Of a stretch of DNA of 64,000 nt, positions 1-11,562 are shown in pieces; the first letter of the stretch is position 1, and every line of letters starts with the position of its first letter. Source of the DNA: Epiperipatus broadwayi. Lineage: Eukaryota; Onychophora; Udeonychophora; Euonychophora; Peripatidae. The stretch covers positions 2,477,877 through 2,541,876 of the forward strand of contig JAQFVV010012508.1 of NCBI GenBank assembly GCA_028023455.1, given 5' to 3'. The position numbers and the translations under genes are program-made. Under the pieces are notes generated by a model. The model worked only from the letters and a program-made list of their open reading frames with translations. It was not told the DNA's origin and did no database searches.

Positions 1-570
1 GATAAAAAAAATGCTCACATCATAGTCTCAAATAGTGCCAGCCAAATTTCCAAGAATTTAATTTTAGATAAAGGAGGAAAATAAGTTAGTCTTTGATTCA
101 AGATTATTCCTAAATACCATGAGGTGTGAATGGGTTTCAATCGTTTGTTGCAAATGGTTATATTCAAATTTCAAGATGTATTTTTGTCATTTAAATGAAG
201 AATGATGCATATTTTCCTCATTAGGATAGGAATAAGAGCCAAATCTTTGCAAAATATTTCCAAATTTTTCATATCATTATTGAGAGATTTTGCTATATGA
301 GGAAAATGATCTCTTTTATGAAGTTAAAGCAATGTGATTACCTTAGATGAGTTTTTCACCTTCTACACCAGGAAGATCATTGATGCATTTATTTAATAAA
401 ATAGATGAGAAAACTGAAACTTTTCATCGACGATTCTGTAAAATGTATTTTCTATAACCATCATTTGCTATCACTTCAAATTATCTAGTGAAGTGCATTT
501 TGTCTAGTAAGTTGATGGTTTCGCTGATTTAAGGATTTAAAAATATTTTAAAGATAGTTTTTCCAAATTA
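1..570. other. AT-rich sequence, no feature seen
   Basis: No open frame of note, tandem repeat or copy of the window's repeated families was recognised here. Confidence 0.5.
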
Positions 571-966
571 TAACTTCCTTAAACACTTTATCAATACTAT
601 TTATTTATATTAAAACTAACAGTTTCAACTGTCTTGCAGTCATCATCAGAGCTACAATATTCAAATATATAATTAATACACTTATACAATATTCATACGC
701 ATAATTAAATACACAAAATAAAGCAAAAATAAAATATACATTTTAACCTGACCATTATAAATAATCATTTCCCACTTCATTATTTTACTCAATGCATATT
801 TTATTTTTGTTTTATTTTGTGCATTTAATTATGTATATGAAAATGAGTATAAGTCCATTAATTATATATTTAAATATTGTAGCTCTGATGATGACTGCAG
901 GATAGTCGAAACTGTTAGTTTTGATATAAATAAAGAGTATTAATAAAGTGTTTAAGAAAGTTGTAA
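571..966. mobile_element. Palindromic element, family A, copy 1
   Basis: The two halves are inverted copies: the left arm runs from about 571 to 742 and the right arm from about 794 to 966, with a centre of about 50 bases. The arms match through AAACACTTTAT at the outside, then ACTAACAGTTTC, then ATCATCAGAGCTACAATATT and further inside. The right arm contains CTGATGA (885-891), a short stem (GACT pairing with AGTC) and GAAAC (908-912). The left arm holds the same motif on the other strand, with a stem that still pairs although its bases differ. A second copy lies at 13376-13705. No coding sequence is visible. It is a non-autonomous snap-back element; a link to Penelope-like terminal repeats is inferred from the motif only. 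Confidence 0.8.
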
Positions 967-2670
967 ATGCTATGATATGTTAAAATAGAAATCAATACAT
1001 AGGAAAAGAAAGAAAGAAGTTGTTCCAAATACAGCATCAGTTTTTAATTTATTTTGAAAATGTTTATCATTATGAGTTATTACACAGAGGCTAAACTTTC
1101 CATACAGTAGTGCCACTCAGTGCAAGCCAGATTAATGTTTAGTGGTGTAATTATGACTTATTCAAGATAAAATTTGTTCACAGCAGTATCTTTTTGGCCA
1201 TTATCAGTCCACTCTATAATTAGATGACCCTCAGCTATTGCCAAAATTCTTAAAATAATTTTTTTGTAAAAAGTTATAGAAAATATATAATAATGATTTG
1301 GGAAATGATTTCTTGGATCATTATTGGGCTTATATGACACTACCATAACTTTACTTTTATGCCAAATTTGGGATAGTTCTAGAGAGATAATTTTGCTAAA
1401 AGTTTTCCCAAAGCCTACTTTGGCTTTAGGTGTTTTAAAAATTTTGGACATATGCTATCTATTCAGGGTACTTTCTCTGGTTTAAGATAATCAAGAGCAA
1501 ATTTACTATATGTATTGACTATTCAATTGATATTAAAGAAGATTGTAAAAGAGAATCTTGCAATTTCCTTAATGTTGTTTTTTTTATTATACTATCAATC
1601 TTGGATTTCCAAAGAATGTTATATAAGACTGAACAATTATTAGCAGTAACAGTTACAGTTATTTTACAATCTTTTTTCCATGTCTTCAGTTTTTTGTATC
1701 ATTATTCAGAGATTTAAGAAGTTTTTTGGCATTTTCTGGATCTTTGATGAACAAATATTAAACAGAAAGAAGTGCTGTTCTATTTCATCCAGGAAGAATT
1801 GTTTTCAATATCTTTGAAATTTGGATGCTGCTTTGTTATGAACTTTTGTAACCTATTGAAGGAAGATAGAATTGCATCATTTAAGATATTACTTAAGTAT
1901 GTCAATTCCAGTCAGCCTTCTTCAAATTCCATTTCAGAACAAAATAACTTTCAATTACAGAAATGTGAGTTCCAAGAATGATTTGACTTGATTTATGTTA
2001 TCCACATGAAAAAGATCCAATATCAGTAGTCTCTTCTTCTAATTTCTTGAATGTAATATTCTTTTTTCTTGTTATTGTAAAGTCATGCATGTTTAAATTC
2101 ATCTATTCCAAAAGTCAACACCTTTCTTGATCCTCATTTGCATATCTCTGAAGGTTATTATGAGATTTGATATCTCTGATATATGTGGAAGATGTAAAAG
2201 AATAAAGGAAAAGAGGGAAGGTTCAGTTTGTAGTAGGAATTTTGTAAATTGCATATATAAAAAATTTATCTATCTAAATGGTGATCATAGTATTGTTGAA
2301 ACTATCTTCAATAGAAATTGTTACTTTGCAAAAAGGTTAGGATATTTAGAATGTATTATATCCAAAATCAGTGTATATCCAAGGATTTTTAAAAGATGCA
2401 CCATCTTAAAAAAATGGCATATCTTCTGAAGTGCAATAACATGAAAGATTACAGAACAATAACTTTGTACATAATTTCTATTTTGATATCCCATCAATGT
2501 TAAGTTGAAATAATTTTATTGAGCTCAGTGTTCTTTAGTATGTCTTTGGAACTTTTGGTCACCCAATTCACCAGTATTCATACTTTTCCTCTGGTTTTTC
2601 TTATATTCTCTCATAATCTTTTTTGAGAAGGCTATCTGGAATACTTATTGCTTTATTTTTATAAACAAAG
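967..2670. other. Unassigned AT-rich sequence with short open frames
   Basis: The longest frame is on the minus strand at 1158-1451 (97 codons); others on the plus strand are 69-100 codons. None has a motif I recognise, and none shows splice sites or a repeated copy elsewhere. It may be an old, decayed mobile element or plain intergenic DNA. I do not call a gene. Confidence 0.4.
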
Positions 2671-2674
2671 CAAA

Positions 2675-3068
2675 GCAAAACTCCATATAGTAGTGCCACC
2701 TGTGCTAAATAGAGTAATCAATGGATGCCAGAAGGCTTGTGCATAAAATCCCTATCTAATGCCTAGTCATCCAATATTCCCAGACTAGTTTCTGGCTTGT
2801 GGCCTTTGTCAGTGAGGAGCTTTGGATCTGAGAGCATTGCATCTAGATCTTAGGATCTAATGCAACCCTCTAGCAACCACCTTTTATCTCTACTTAACTA
2901 CAAAACTATGAGCATGAAATTGAAAACACAAAAAATATTTTCAATCTAAGCTCAATAGCCTATATAGTCATATGGGTTTGAACTCAGTTCAGCACCCATA
3001 CATTTTGGTGTCTTTGGCTCTTTAACAACCATAGCCACCAGTACCCTATTAGGCAGATCATGTGATGC
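2675..3068 (-). mobile_element. Palindromic element, family B, copy 1
   Basis: The left end carries the family B inner end (AACTCCATATAGTAGTGCCA), then TCAATGGATGCCAGAAGG. The right end (GCAGATCATGTGATG) is the reverse complement of the family leader CATCACATGATC. The right half holds a module reading CATTTTGGTGTCTTTGGCTC that recurs at about 47665, so two copies share an internal segment absent from most others. No protein is encoded. Boundaries are approximate because no target duplication was found. Confidence 0.7.
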
Positions 3069-3349
3069 TTTATTTTTAATTATGATTATATGCTAGAGAA
3101 CATGGATATTTTTTAAATTAAAAGTCTTAATCCTAGATAATTTGCAAAGATGGATTATTTGTGATTAGATGTCCCATTAATAATATAGAATGTTTACTAA
3201 AAATAAATATAACAAAAGAAAAATCCATCAAAATCAGTATTCTAAATTACACATACACAAAGAAAGTCAAAGTTGAAATTTGTAAATCTACATTGGCACA
3301 TCAAATATTATTCTGTACTGAACAACCTAATAGTGTCATCAGTTAAAAA

Positions 3350-3755
3350 TTGTAGTCTCTAACCGTCTTCTACTGGAAAAAAGTTTAAAATTTGCCATCA
3401 TACCAATTCCTTTGACAGATGTAAATGTAGCAATTGAGAAAGTCATCAAAATCTTTTGTTAAGAGTAGCAACAGAATTACTCTGTAGAATAAAGAGGACA
3501 ATCTAAAGACACTAACAATCCAAATCCAATGCTACCTATATTGAGAGAGAAGCTGTTAAATCTCAAAATAAGAAGTTCCTAGAAACAAAGCTACAAGCAT
3601 TAATCAGAAAGGATTGCAGATATTTAATTGTTTTAGAAAAAAGTAGATTCATATAATATTTCTGTAAAATTCCACATCTTTATTGTCTACCTAAAATTCA
3701 TAAGGACTATATTCCATTATTGCTTATTGTCTAGAAATTTACCATAGCAAAACTT
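3350..3755 (+). pseudogene. Penelope-like element, N-terminal and early reverse transcriptase part (interrupted)
   Basis: Translation of the plus strand in shifting frames gives LLEKSLKFAIIPIPLTDVN at about 3373-3430, which fits the conserved N-terminal region of Penelope-like element (PLE) proteins, and YCLPKIHKDYIPLLLIV at about 3680-3733, the PLE reverse-transcriptase signature around LPKIHK followed by a stop where the family has RPIVS. Several stops and frame changes show that it is dead. The reading continues at 4392 after a family B insertion: joining across the insertion gives TIAKLVKISYKILSSLA, which fits the next part of the family. In PLEs this protein is a reverse transcriptase joined to a GIY-YIG endonuclease. 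Family assignment rests on motif recognition by eye. Confidence 0.78.
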
Positions 3756-4391
3756 AAACCACCAAACATCACATGATCATCCTTCTTTATGCTTATGCAA
3801 ACTGTTTACACAGAGATTAAACTCCCCATACAGTAGCTCCACTCAGTGCAAGCTGGAGTAATCAATGGATGCAAGAAGATTTGTGCATGAAATCCTCATC
3901 TGGTGCCTACTCATCCAATATCTCCAGACTATTTTCTAGCTTGTGGCTTTCATCAGTGAGGAGCCTTGGATCTGAGAGCACTGCACTTAGATTTTGGGAT
4001 CTAATAAACCCACCAGCAGCAACCTTTTACCTTATTAGTTAACTATAAAAAAATATGGATGCTGAACTGAGTTCAGATCTACACAACTATACAAGCTAAT
4101 GAGCTGAAACTGAAAACATTTTTGTGTTTTCATTTTAGACTCAAAGCTTTATAGTTAGCTAATAAGATAAAAGGTGACTGCTGGGGATTGCATTAGATCC
4201 TAAGATCTAGGTGCAGTGCTCTCAGATCCAAGGTTCTTCACTGATGACAGCCACAAGTGAGAAACTGGTTTGGGGATATTGAATGAGTGAGTACTAGATG
4301 GGGATTTTTTGGCACAAATCTTCTTGATCCATTGGTTAATCTGGCTTGCATTGAGTGCCACTACTGAATGAGGAGTTTAGCCTCGGTATAT
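3756..4391 (+). mobile_element. Palindromic element, family B, full-length copy inserted in the PLE
   Basis: This is the most complete family B copy. It opens with ACCACCAAACATCACATGAT, and its two halves of about 285 bases are inverted copies: AACTCCCCATACAGTAG near 3812 against the degenerate right end near 4365, and TTAGTTAACTATAA near 4040 against TTATAGTTAGCTAATAA near 4150. It is flanked by the 8-base direct repeat CAAAACTT (3748-3755 and 4392-4399), a likely target duplication, and removing element plus one repeat restores PLE-like reading. Both arms hold the motif CTGATGA (right arm near 4233) followed within about 20 bases by GAAAC. No coding sequence was seen. Confidence 0.82.
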
Positions 4392-5700
4392 CAAAACTTG
4401 TGAAGATTTCTTATAAGATTCTTAGTTCTTTGGCATAATAGAAACAGTTTGTGAAATTAATCAAGAATATGAAAATTGAAAGAACACATAAATAATATTT
4501 GATATGATTCACCAATAATACCTTGTGATGAAATATTGTCTATTATAAGGAAAAGATTAAATGATGATAAAAACTTTCAAACTAAAACAACTTCTCATAT
4601 TAGTAACATAACTTAATATTTTACTTAACAACAGCATACTTTCAATACAACAAAATTTATTCCAATAAAATCAAGGGATATTTATGGATTTGTCATTGTA
4701 ACTTCTGAAGTTAAATCTCCATCTAATATCTGTTTTCACTATTTTGATGAAACATTTGTTCTATGCCTACACAAAGGAGCACACACTATTACAAACATTC
4801 TGTATCCTTATTGATAATATATTTCGATTGAATTCACAATAAAATTAGAATAAGAATTAAAAAATGACATTTTTAGATGTCCTTACAACAAGACTCCCTT
4901 ATAGAAAAATCAAAATTATGGTCTACAAAAAATACACAGGAAAATACATCACAAAAGCTAAATTTAAACTCACTATAGAACAGAGAAAAAAAAGTTTATT
5001 CACAAACCTTGTGATTCAAATAAGAAAAGTTTTACCTAGAACAAATTTTCATGAATGATTATCCATCAGTCATTATTAAGAAAATATTTAGTAGACAACA
5101 ACAACAACAAAAAAAAAACATCAAAGGAAAACTAATTATAGATACTGTAGTATATCCATAAATATCAGGATAGGAGACAAACTAGAAAAAATCTACAACC
5201 AGTATATCAGAGAAGCTTTCCGTAACCATAGTACACTACTAGAAATACTTAGTTCTTAATAACTCGAACTGAAAATGCTGAAAAACAATAACTGTTCCTA
5301 TGTGATACCATGTGAAAAGACATCTTAATCAAATTAGTTGACCCATTGAAAAATGTTTAACTAAAGGAGAAAAAACAGATGTTTCAATGAATATATGTTT
5401 GATTGGGAAAAGATAAGAATAATAGATAGAGAAGAATAAGTAAAGATCATTTAAAGAAATTGCTCACAATTATTACCTTTGAAAAATAATCTAGTTGACC
5501 AAAGTGGCACTTTAAATTCAACATCCCAGAATCTAAAAGTTCTAGATTTGATTCACATGCTAGTACTGACACTGATTAGGCCAAAAACATTTCAAGAAGA
5601 GACAATAATGGTATTTGATATGTTACATATTAATATGTGTGCTGTTGTTAAACAGATAAATGTATTTGATAAATTTAAATAAAGCTTGAATTTTTCTAGA
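4392..5700 (+). pseudogene. Penelope-like element, reverse transcriptase to endonuclease part and 3' tail (decayed)
   Basis: Reading in shifting frames gives PCDEILSIIRKRLNDDKNF (near 4521-4577), then FHYFDETFVLCLHKG (near 4736-4780, where active copies have the RYVDD catalytic segment; here it is FDE), then MTFLDVLTTRLPYRKIKI from 4864, VYKKYTGKYI just after it, and IYNQYIREAFRNHSTLLEIL near 5190-5250. These are in the order expected of PLE thumb and linker regions. Near 5290, YVIPCEK resembles the start of the GIY-YIG endonuclease; the rest is eroded. From about 5550 the non-coding tail (CTGATTAGGCCAA, then a run to AATTTAAATAAA near 5675) matches the right arm of the palindrome at 46606-46997. 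No functional protein can be made. Confidence 0.78.
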
Positions 5701-6239
5701 GCACATTTAACAATGAATTCTAGAGGATGGTAATAGTCTCATATATAATTATAGGGACAAAACTTGATAATCTTTTAAATTAATTTATATTTTTATGGAG
5801 CATACTTTTTCTTTATATGTATATACTTTTATGATATTTTTTTTTACTAATTTTTCTCTTCCATTTCAGACGGGACCTTTTTCTTCTATGTTTAACATGT
5901 TAATTTATTTTAAACATAAAATTTCTTAACTAGTATGGAAGTTTTCTATTTCAATTATGTTTTTTTTTTTTTTTTTTGTCACAGTACTTATTTAATTGGT
6001 TTTAATTGAGTCAATTTAAAATGTTGACCCAATTTTGTGGTTGCCTTGGTTTGCATTCTTATTTTATTTTGATATCTTTTAAATGTGAATATATCAAAAT
6101 TATTTTATGAAATGAATCGTTTTCTGTTATCTCCACATCAGATGTGAGATTTTACTGTTTTCATTGGCTGATAATTTTGCATTTTTGTTTTGTTTTGAGG
6201 TAAAAAACTTTTAAAAAATACTTAAGTAACTATAATATC
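5701..6239. other. AT-rich sequence with a poly(T) run
   Basis: Contains a run of about 18 T at about 5960-5977. No gene or known element seen. Confidence 0.5.
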
Positions 6240-6532
6240 CACATGATCACCATTCTTTATGCTTACACAATATGTTTTTCACAGAGGCAAACTCTATACA
6301 GTAGCGCCACTCAGTGCAAGCCAAAGTAAAAGGTGGCTGCTGAAGAATTGCATTAGATCCTAAGATCTAGTTGCTCTGCTCTCAAATCAAAGGCTTCTTC
6401 CTGATAAAAGCCACAAGCTGGAAACTAGTCTGGGGATATTGAATGAGTAGACACTAGAAAGGGATTTCTTCCTGCATCCATTGATTACTCTGGCTTGCAC
6501 AGAGTGATGCTACTGTATGGAGAGTTTTGCAA
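6240..6532 (+). mobile_element. Palindromic element, family B, copy 3 (left half deleted)
   Basis: The leader CCACATGATCACCATTCTTT and the inner end GCAAACTCTATACAGTAG are followed directly by the right-half sequence (AAAGGTGGCTGCTGAAG, then TTAGATCCTAAGATCTAG, then CATCCATTGATTACTCTGGC) and the inverted end TACTGTATGGAGAGTTTTGC. Most of the left half is missing, so only about 45 bases still form an inverted end. Confidence 0.75.
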
Positions 6533-7769
6533 CTACAATATTCCCTATATTCAGATAAAAATGGCTTTTCTTTCCCCTTTTACCCATAGATTTTTTAGGG
6601 TACCTCTTATCCAAACTATATTTCTCATTAAGACACTATGTTTCATTTCATGTTTTGTTTTTCAGTTTCATTACTAGACAGCAATAGGATAAACGTGATA
6701 TCAGCTGTTTACTAACAAACCCTGTGTGTGCGTGTGTGTGTGTGTGGGGGGGGGGTTACTTGTTGCTAATGAAATAGATTTTGCATGTTTGAAATAACTT
6801 GACAGACCAAATAGCTCATAAATGTTGATTATTTTAACTTTGATTAGCATATGTTTTAAAGATTGAAAGGCCAAACCCATTATCTATGATTATTATTGAG
6901 AAATAATTGTAAATTCATGGACTGTGAAAATAATCTCAGATAATTCATGATAAAATAACACCTCTGTGATTTTTTGGAATTACATCTTTAGTCAGTTCTG
7001 CTATTTCTAATTAGCTTTGAGCATAGCCCATTATAAATGTAAATCCACTGCTGCTAGAAAAAAACTTAATAAGTCCTTCATGACCCAAATAAAGCTTTGT
7101 AGATTTAAATCAGATTTGACCTGACTCAGCATTCTTTAAATTTCAATCTGATTTTCTAAATCTTAATTTGGCCTTGGACAACAAGCATAATAATAGGTAA
7201 AGACTCTGTTCTTTTGATTTCTAGATGTCAACGAAAATAAGCTTGCACTTTTATTTGATGTGGATTGTTTTTCCTCAGGTTCCAAAACACACACACAAAA
7301 AAGAAGATTCTGTGGTTATCTACTAGGCAAGCCATTTCTATTTAATTCATTTGTTTAAAAATTGATCGTCTTTGGTCTATAAGATGATCATTTTACTATT
7401 TATGATCCAAGGGTATCAATAGAAATCATTTTAATCTCTTTTAGAAATTTTTTTTCAAACAGCTTGGTATCCTTGAAAGAGAGCATATGCATAAGATAAT
7501 GACCTTTCTTCTTGTACTTTAAGTTGTAGTCATGGACTGACAGAATATTTCATCATCTAATCATATAAGTTCTTGATAACTGAAAAAAACCCGAACAGAA
7601 GCTTATAATCTATGATTATTGTATACAATCTGCTCTCTCTCTCTCTCTCTCTGGTTGAGTATAATTTATTTCTGATTTTGACATATTTGGATCAGGATAT
7701 ATTTAAATAATCCAAGGACTGCAATAAAAAAGAAATATTTATCCAAAGACTATAATCAATATATGGATA
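6533..7769. other. Intergenic sequence with two microsatellites
   Basis: A (GT)n run followed by about ten G lies at about 6723-6757, and a (CT)n run lies at about 7632-7652. No gene or repeated family was recognised in the remainder. Confidence 0.6.
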
Positions 7770-8050
7770 AGAGAACAAACAGGTGTTACACCTCATTGAA
7801 AGAATTAAAAGACTGGAGTTGGGTTGGACATATTGCTAGAAGAGATGATAATAGATGGAAAATTGAAATCTTAAACTAGATTCCAAGGGATTGTAAAAGA
7901 CCCCGAAAGAGACCACATGTGAGATGGATGGATGAAATAAGAAAGTGTGCAGGGGTGATATGGAGAAGGGGAGTTAAAGATCAGAGAAAATGGATTGAAC
8001 TTGGAGAGACCTTCATCCTGCAATGGATTGATAATGGTTGATGATGATGA
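7770..8050 (+). pseudogene. RTE-like LINE, C-terminal fragment
   Basis: The frame reads WVGHIARRDDNRWKIEIL, a stop, then a basic segment with RPHVRWMDEIRK, AGVIWRRGVKDQRKWIELG and ETFILQWIDNG before a stop. This is the conserved tail of RTE-type (and some related) LINE proteins, of the form GH.AR...RW, RP..RW.D, W....GE.F..QW. It is followed at once by TGATGATGATGATAAT, as RTE-type elements typically end in short tandem repeats. Only the 3' end is present, which fits ordinary 5' truncation during reverse transcription. The clade call is by motif and tail only. Confidence 0.7.
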
Positions 8051-8446
8051 TAATCAAAATAATAATTACAGAATATATTTACAGAAGTTTTTATTGAAAC
8101 AGTAGACAAGATACAATAATTATTTGTGATCAATATCAAAATTATCGATTAGTGATAGAATTGAAATATCTAATAAGCACTTGATTAAAATTGTTATTGT
8201 ATTTTTTCATTCAAAAAAATCAAAACCTTTAGGCGGGCCATGCAAAGCCTCACTGCTGTTTGCATGTAATCTGCAGGCAGTGTTTTGGACAGTTCTGCTC
8301 TAGATCGTAAGCTATGGGTCTGTTATTTCCTTATAATTCCTATTTCTATTTTTACATTTCTTAAATAAGTCATAAAAGATTTAATATGAGGTTTTCTTTT
8401 CAAAAAAATTTGTACACTCAAGGAATTTTTAAAGTAAATAAGTCAA
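8051..8446. other. Intergenic sequence, nothing recognised
   Basis: AT-rich with one more GC-rich patch near 8230-8320 (GGCGGGCCATGC). No reading frame or repeat assigned. Confidence 0.4.
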
Positions 8447-8547
8447 GCGTTGGTGGCCGAGTGGTCAGCACAGCTGTCTTTCAAGCAGTTGTCCCGGGTT
8501 TGCGGATTCGCTTCCCGGCCGATGCTTTGACACATGAAAAAAAAAAT
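8447..8547 (+). mobile_element. tRNA-derived SINE, family E, copy 1
   Basis: The sequence folds like a tRNA. The 5' GCGTTGG pairs with the 3' CCGATGC (8519-8525) as a 7-bp acceptor stem. GGCCGAGTGGTCAGC (near 8456) resembles a D arm and A box, GCTGT and GCAGT flank a 7-base anticodon-like loop (TTC at the anticodon position), and GATTCGCTTCC is a B box. It is followed by TTTGACACATG and an A run. Four copies occur in the window, two with 15-17 bp target duplications, so it is a retroposed SINE rather than a tRNA gene. The D-arm wording is closest to Leu/Ser-type tRNAs, but the exact parent tRNA is not certain. Confidence 0.8.
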
Positions 8548-8751
8548 TGGTATCTTATTTATTTTCTTTATCAGAGATTATATGACTAAAAAATTAAAAT
8601 CCTGTGAACATTTCTTTAAACTAAGTTTTACTCCAAATTTATTTTCATTTTCAACAAACTTTCAAGTATATTAAAACTTTCTATTATTTAATATATTATT
8701 GAAATATGAAAATATTTGAAAACCAGGTACTCTTCACAAACCTGGGAGCTT

Positions 8752-9034
8752 AATTGTAAGTATAGAGGATTTGAACTCAGATTTTCAAGCACCTTTCAAA
8801 TCTTCAAAGTATGAAGATTTGCTATCTTTATATAAACTGAGCATTGATTACATATATGTGTGAGAGATGATAGTCTGGACCAACTGATGAGTGCTGGTTT
8901 AGCATGAAATACATATATTGGTGATTACTAATCTTTTCTACATGTGTGTGATCATGTGTATCAGTTGTATGAGATAGTGTGGATAGTTGAAAGGTGCTTG
9001 AAAATCTGAGTTCAAATCCTCTATACTTACAATT
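8752..9034 (+). mobile_element. Family C element with perfect 46-bp inverted ends
   Basis: The left end (8752-8797, starting AATTGTAAGTATAGAGG) is an exact inverted copy of the right end (8989-9034). The body carries the family C core TGGACCAACTGATGAGTGC (near 8877) and ATACATATATTGGTGATTA. The right end holds GAGTTCAAATCCTCT, which resembles a tRNA B box. Other copies show that the natural family starts further upstream, so here the body is 5'-truncated and an inverted copy of the 3' end was added in front. No protein is encoded. Confidence 0.8.
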
Positions 9035-9593
9035 GAAATATGAATAACTTTTTATATTATGCCTATTTACTTGGCAAATATTGGTTGCAGGGAAATGGCA
9101 AATGATTGTACCTAAACATCACCATATATGTTACAAGGGTTAACATTTCTGGGAATTTTATTTCAAGCTCAACTTAGCAATATTTGAAATTGGGTATGCA
9201 TCTTTCTTAAAACTCTATGTTGATTACAATTCATTAACAGCAATATAGATATATTTTATTTTTTTAAATTGCTTGTAATAGTGTGACATACTATGATTTT
9301 TTATTTGAAGTTAATATTCATTTTTTAATTTCATGAAAAATAGTAACATTTTCTCTTTGTACAAATGGTATTTTTGTCAGTTTGCACATGGTTGGTTTTG
9401 TATCTTCGACTATTTGAGTCTTAAGCAATTATCATGAACAAATATTTGAAAGTAATCTTTTTGGCAAAGTAAAAATAGAAGATATAATTTTATCACTAAA
9501 AAATAATAAATTACAGATATTAGTAATACTGTTTCATGCACTGAGAAAATATCAAAAACATGAAGTTAATACATTTTCAGTTTTTTTTGGTAA
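9035..9593. other. AT-rich sequence, nothing recognised
   Basis: No element or gene recognised. A polypyrimidine run (TTTTCAGTTTTTTTTGG) at its right edge could act as a splice acceptor for the next region. Confidence 0.4.
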
Positions 9594-10465
9594 TAGAGCT
9601 CTCATTTGTTGAGCTTCCGGTTGCTCAGCCAAGTTCCAGTGGGTACCCATCTAATGTTAAAACTGATTATGGTCCTTCCCACCTTACTTTCAAGAACTTT
9701 GGCCTGTAATTTGCCCACCCTCAGTGTGGACTCTTATTTGTTGATTTTCCAGTTTTTCAACCAAGTTCCAGTGAGTATCCATCTGACGTTAAAACTGATT
9801 ATGGACCTTCCAATCTCACTTTCAAAAACTTTAGACTGTAACTTACCTATCCAGTAACATGGACTATCATTTGTTGAGCTTTCAGTTATTTACCCAAGTT
9901 CCAGTATGTATCCATCTGCCTCATATCAGATTCGGTGAACCATCAAATTTTATGCATGGTTCGTAATTTGTACATCCCTTTGTACTTGTCTAGATTGGGT
10001 CACCTATGTAACCTAGAGCCCCAATCATTCAAGCATTCTACTATTTAAAATGCATCGAGACCATGGGTGCAACTTGCACCTTGCTTTGTTGTTATACCCA
10101 AATTGTATCAATTATTCCCATGTAACTTATTGAATTATAATGTCAACTCAGATTGTATTTTCATTTAGGCCTATGTAATCTTATGTCCTTTGAATGTTAG
10201 AAAACAATATAAGCCAATTCCCACTTTATGTTAACACTGATTGTTCTCAATGATAAATTGTTTACTATGACTGTTGATAATTAATTATCTACCTTGCAAT
10301 TCTTATTTGATATACTGTTCAATTTATCTTCAGTGACAATGATATTGCCTGGGATTTCTATTATGTAACACATAAAACTCTCAATATATAATACATGTAA
10401 CCATCAGTAGTCACCCTCTTTTGAATTCTTAATTTTGTACAATATGCTATAAATAAAGTCTCTTT
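9594..10465 (+). other. Protein-like 133-bp repeat followed by UTR-like sequence with AATAAA
   Basis: A segment of about 133 bases starting near 9600 is repeated at about 9733 and, more weakly, at about 9867. In one frame the first two units read PSSSGYPSNVKTDYGPSHLT and PSSSEYPSDVKTDYGPSNLT, each continuing FKNFGL or FKNFRL to a stop at the same place. Four of the codon differences are silent third-base changes, which hints at former coding selection. The stretch to 10465 is less AT-rich than its surroundings and ends with AATAAA (10452-10457). It could be a last exon, a processed transcript or a decayed element; I do not recognise the protein. Confidence 0.3.
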
Positions 10466-10779
10466 TTGAAATGCAAAATTAATGCCCAATAGATTAAACT
10501 ATGCCTTACTTAGAATATAGAACACATATATTTTTTACACCATATAATCACAAAATAACTTTACCACATCCTAAATTGGGATTTTATTCCTATTCACATC
10601 TTTCTGTTTTAAACTTATTTTTTTCAACTTGGACCTTGGTTTGAAATTGTGTGCCTAGGGATTCCATGTTTTTTTTTGTAAATCAAACAGACTCTTGATC
10701 TACTATTTAATTCTCTTTTAAAATTCTTGTTATAAATGTGAAGAATACATGCTATCTGATCTGTATGCCTCTCTTCTAT
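10466..10779. other. AT-rich sequence
   Basis: Nothing recognised between the AATAAA signal and the tandem array. Confidence 0.4.
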
Positions 10780-11562
10780 TCTTCTTATATATTGTTTTTA
10801 TTTCTATTTAATCACTATTCTATTTTCTGCTATTTTTTTCCTTTAGGTTCTTTTTTAACATCTCTTACATCTGTCATATATATTGTTTTTATTTCTATTT
10901 AATCACTTTTTTCTTTTCTTTTCTCTTTTAGGTTTTTTTTAAACATCTCTTACATTCTTCTTATATATTGTTTTTATTTCTGTTTAATCTTTTTTTTTGT
11001 TTCGTGGTATTTTCTCCTTTAGGGTCATCTCTTATATCCTTCTTATATATTGGTTTTATTTCTATTTAATCACTTTTTTCTTTTCTGTTCTGTTCTCCTT
11101 TAGGTTCTTTTTTAACATCTCCTTCTTATATATTGTTTTTATTTAATCACTTTTTTTCTTTTCTTTTCTCTTTTAGGTTCTTTTTTTAACATCTCATACA
11201 TCCTTCTATATATTGTTTTTATTTCCATTTAATCACTTTTTTCTTTTATTTTTTGTTATTTTCTCCTTTAGTTTCTTTTTTAACATCTTTTACATTCTTT
11301 TTATATATTGTTTTTATTTCTATTTAACCACTTTATTCTTTTATTATCTGTTATTTTCTCCTTTAGGTTCTTTTTAACATTTCTATCTTTCTTATATATT
11401 ATTTTTACTTCTATTTAATCACTTTTTTCTGTTATTTTCTGATATTTTCTCCTTTAGGTTCTTTTTAACATCTCTTCCATCTTTCTTATATATTGTTTTT
11501 ATTTCTATTTAATCACTTTTTTCTTTTCTTTTGTTATTTTCTTCTTTAGATTTTTTTTAACA
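10780..11562. repeat. Degenerate tandem array, about 9 units of 81-96 bp, each with an acceptor-like tract
   Basis: Nine units can be aligned from the start points of TATATATTGTTTTTATTTC near 10786, 10876, 10961, 11044, 11126, 11207, 11300, 11390 and 11486. Each unit runs through TTTAATCAC, a long T/C-rich stretch, then most often CTCCTTTAGGTTC, then TTTTTTAACATCTC. The plus strand is almost purely pyrimidine in parts, so every unit looks like a polypyrimidine tract ending in TTTAG. Length varies by indels in T runs. It is a minisatellite-like array and codes for nothing. Confidence 0.85.

Noticed and set aside
571-966. Calling family A a confirmed hammerhead ribozyme
   Set aside because: Stem II has an extra adjoining base and I could not find stem III with a cleavage site, so only a resemblance is claimed.
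1158-1451. A 97-codon minus-strand gene
   Set aside because: No recognised motif, no repeated copy, no splice or promoter signal; open frames of this size occur by chance in this window.
3754-4391. Family B as a TTAA-type (piggyBac) element because its left end begins TTAAACC
   Set aside because: The duplications flanking five copies are 7-12 bases of varied sequence and the right ends lack TTAA.
7632-7652. (CT)n run as a GAGA-factor regulatory site
   Set aside because: A simple dinucleotide run without any promoter context; the assignment would be speculative.
8447-8525. A functional tRNA gene
   Set aside because: It has an A tail, occurs in several copies, and two copies have target duplications; the anticodon region differs between copies.
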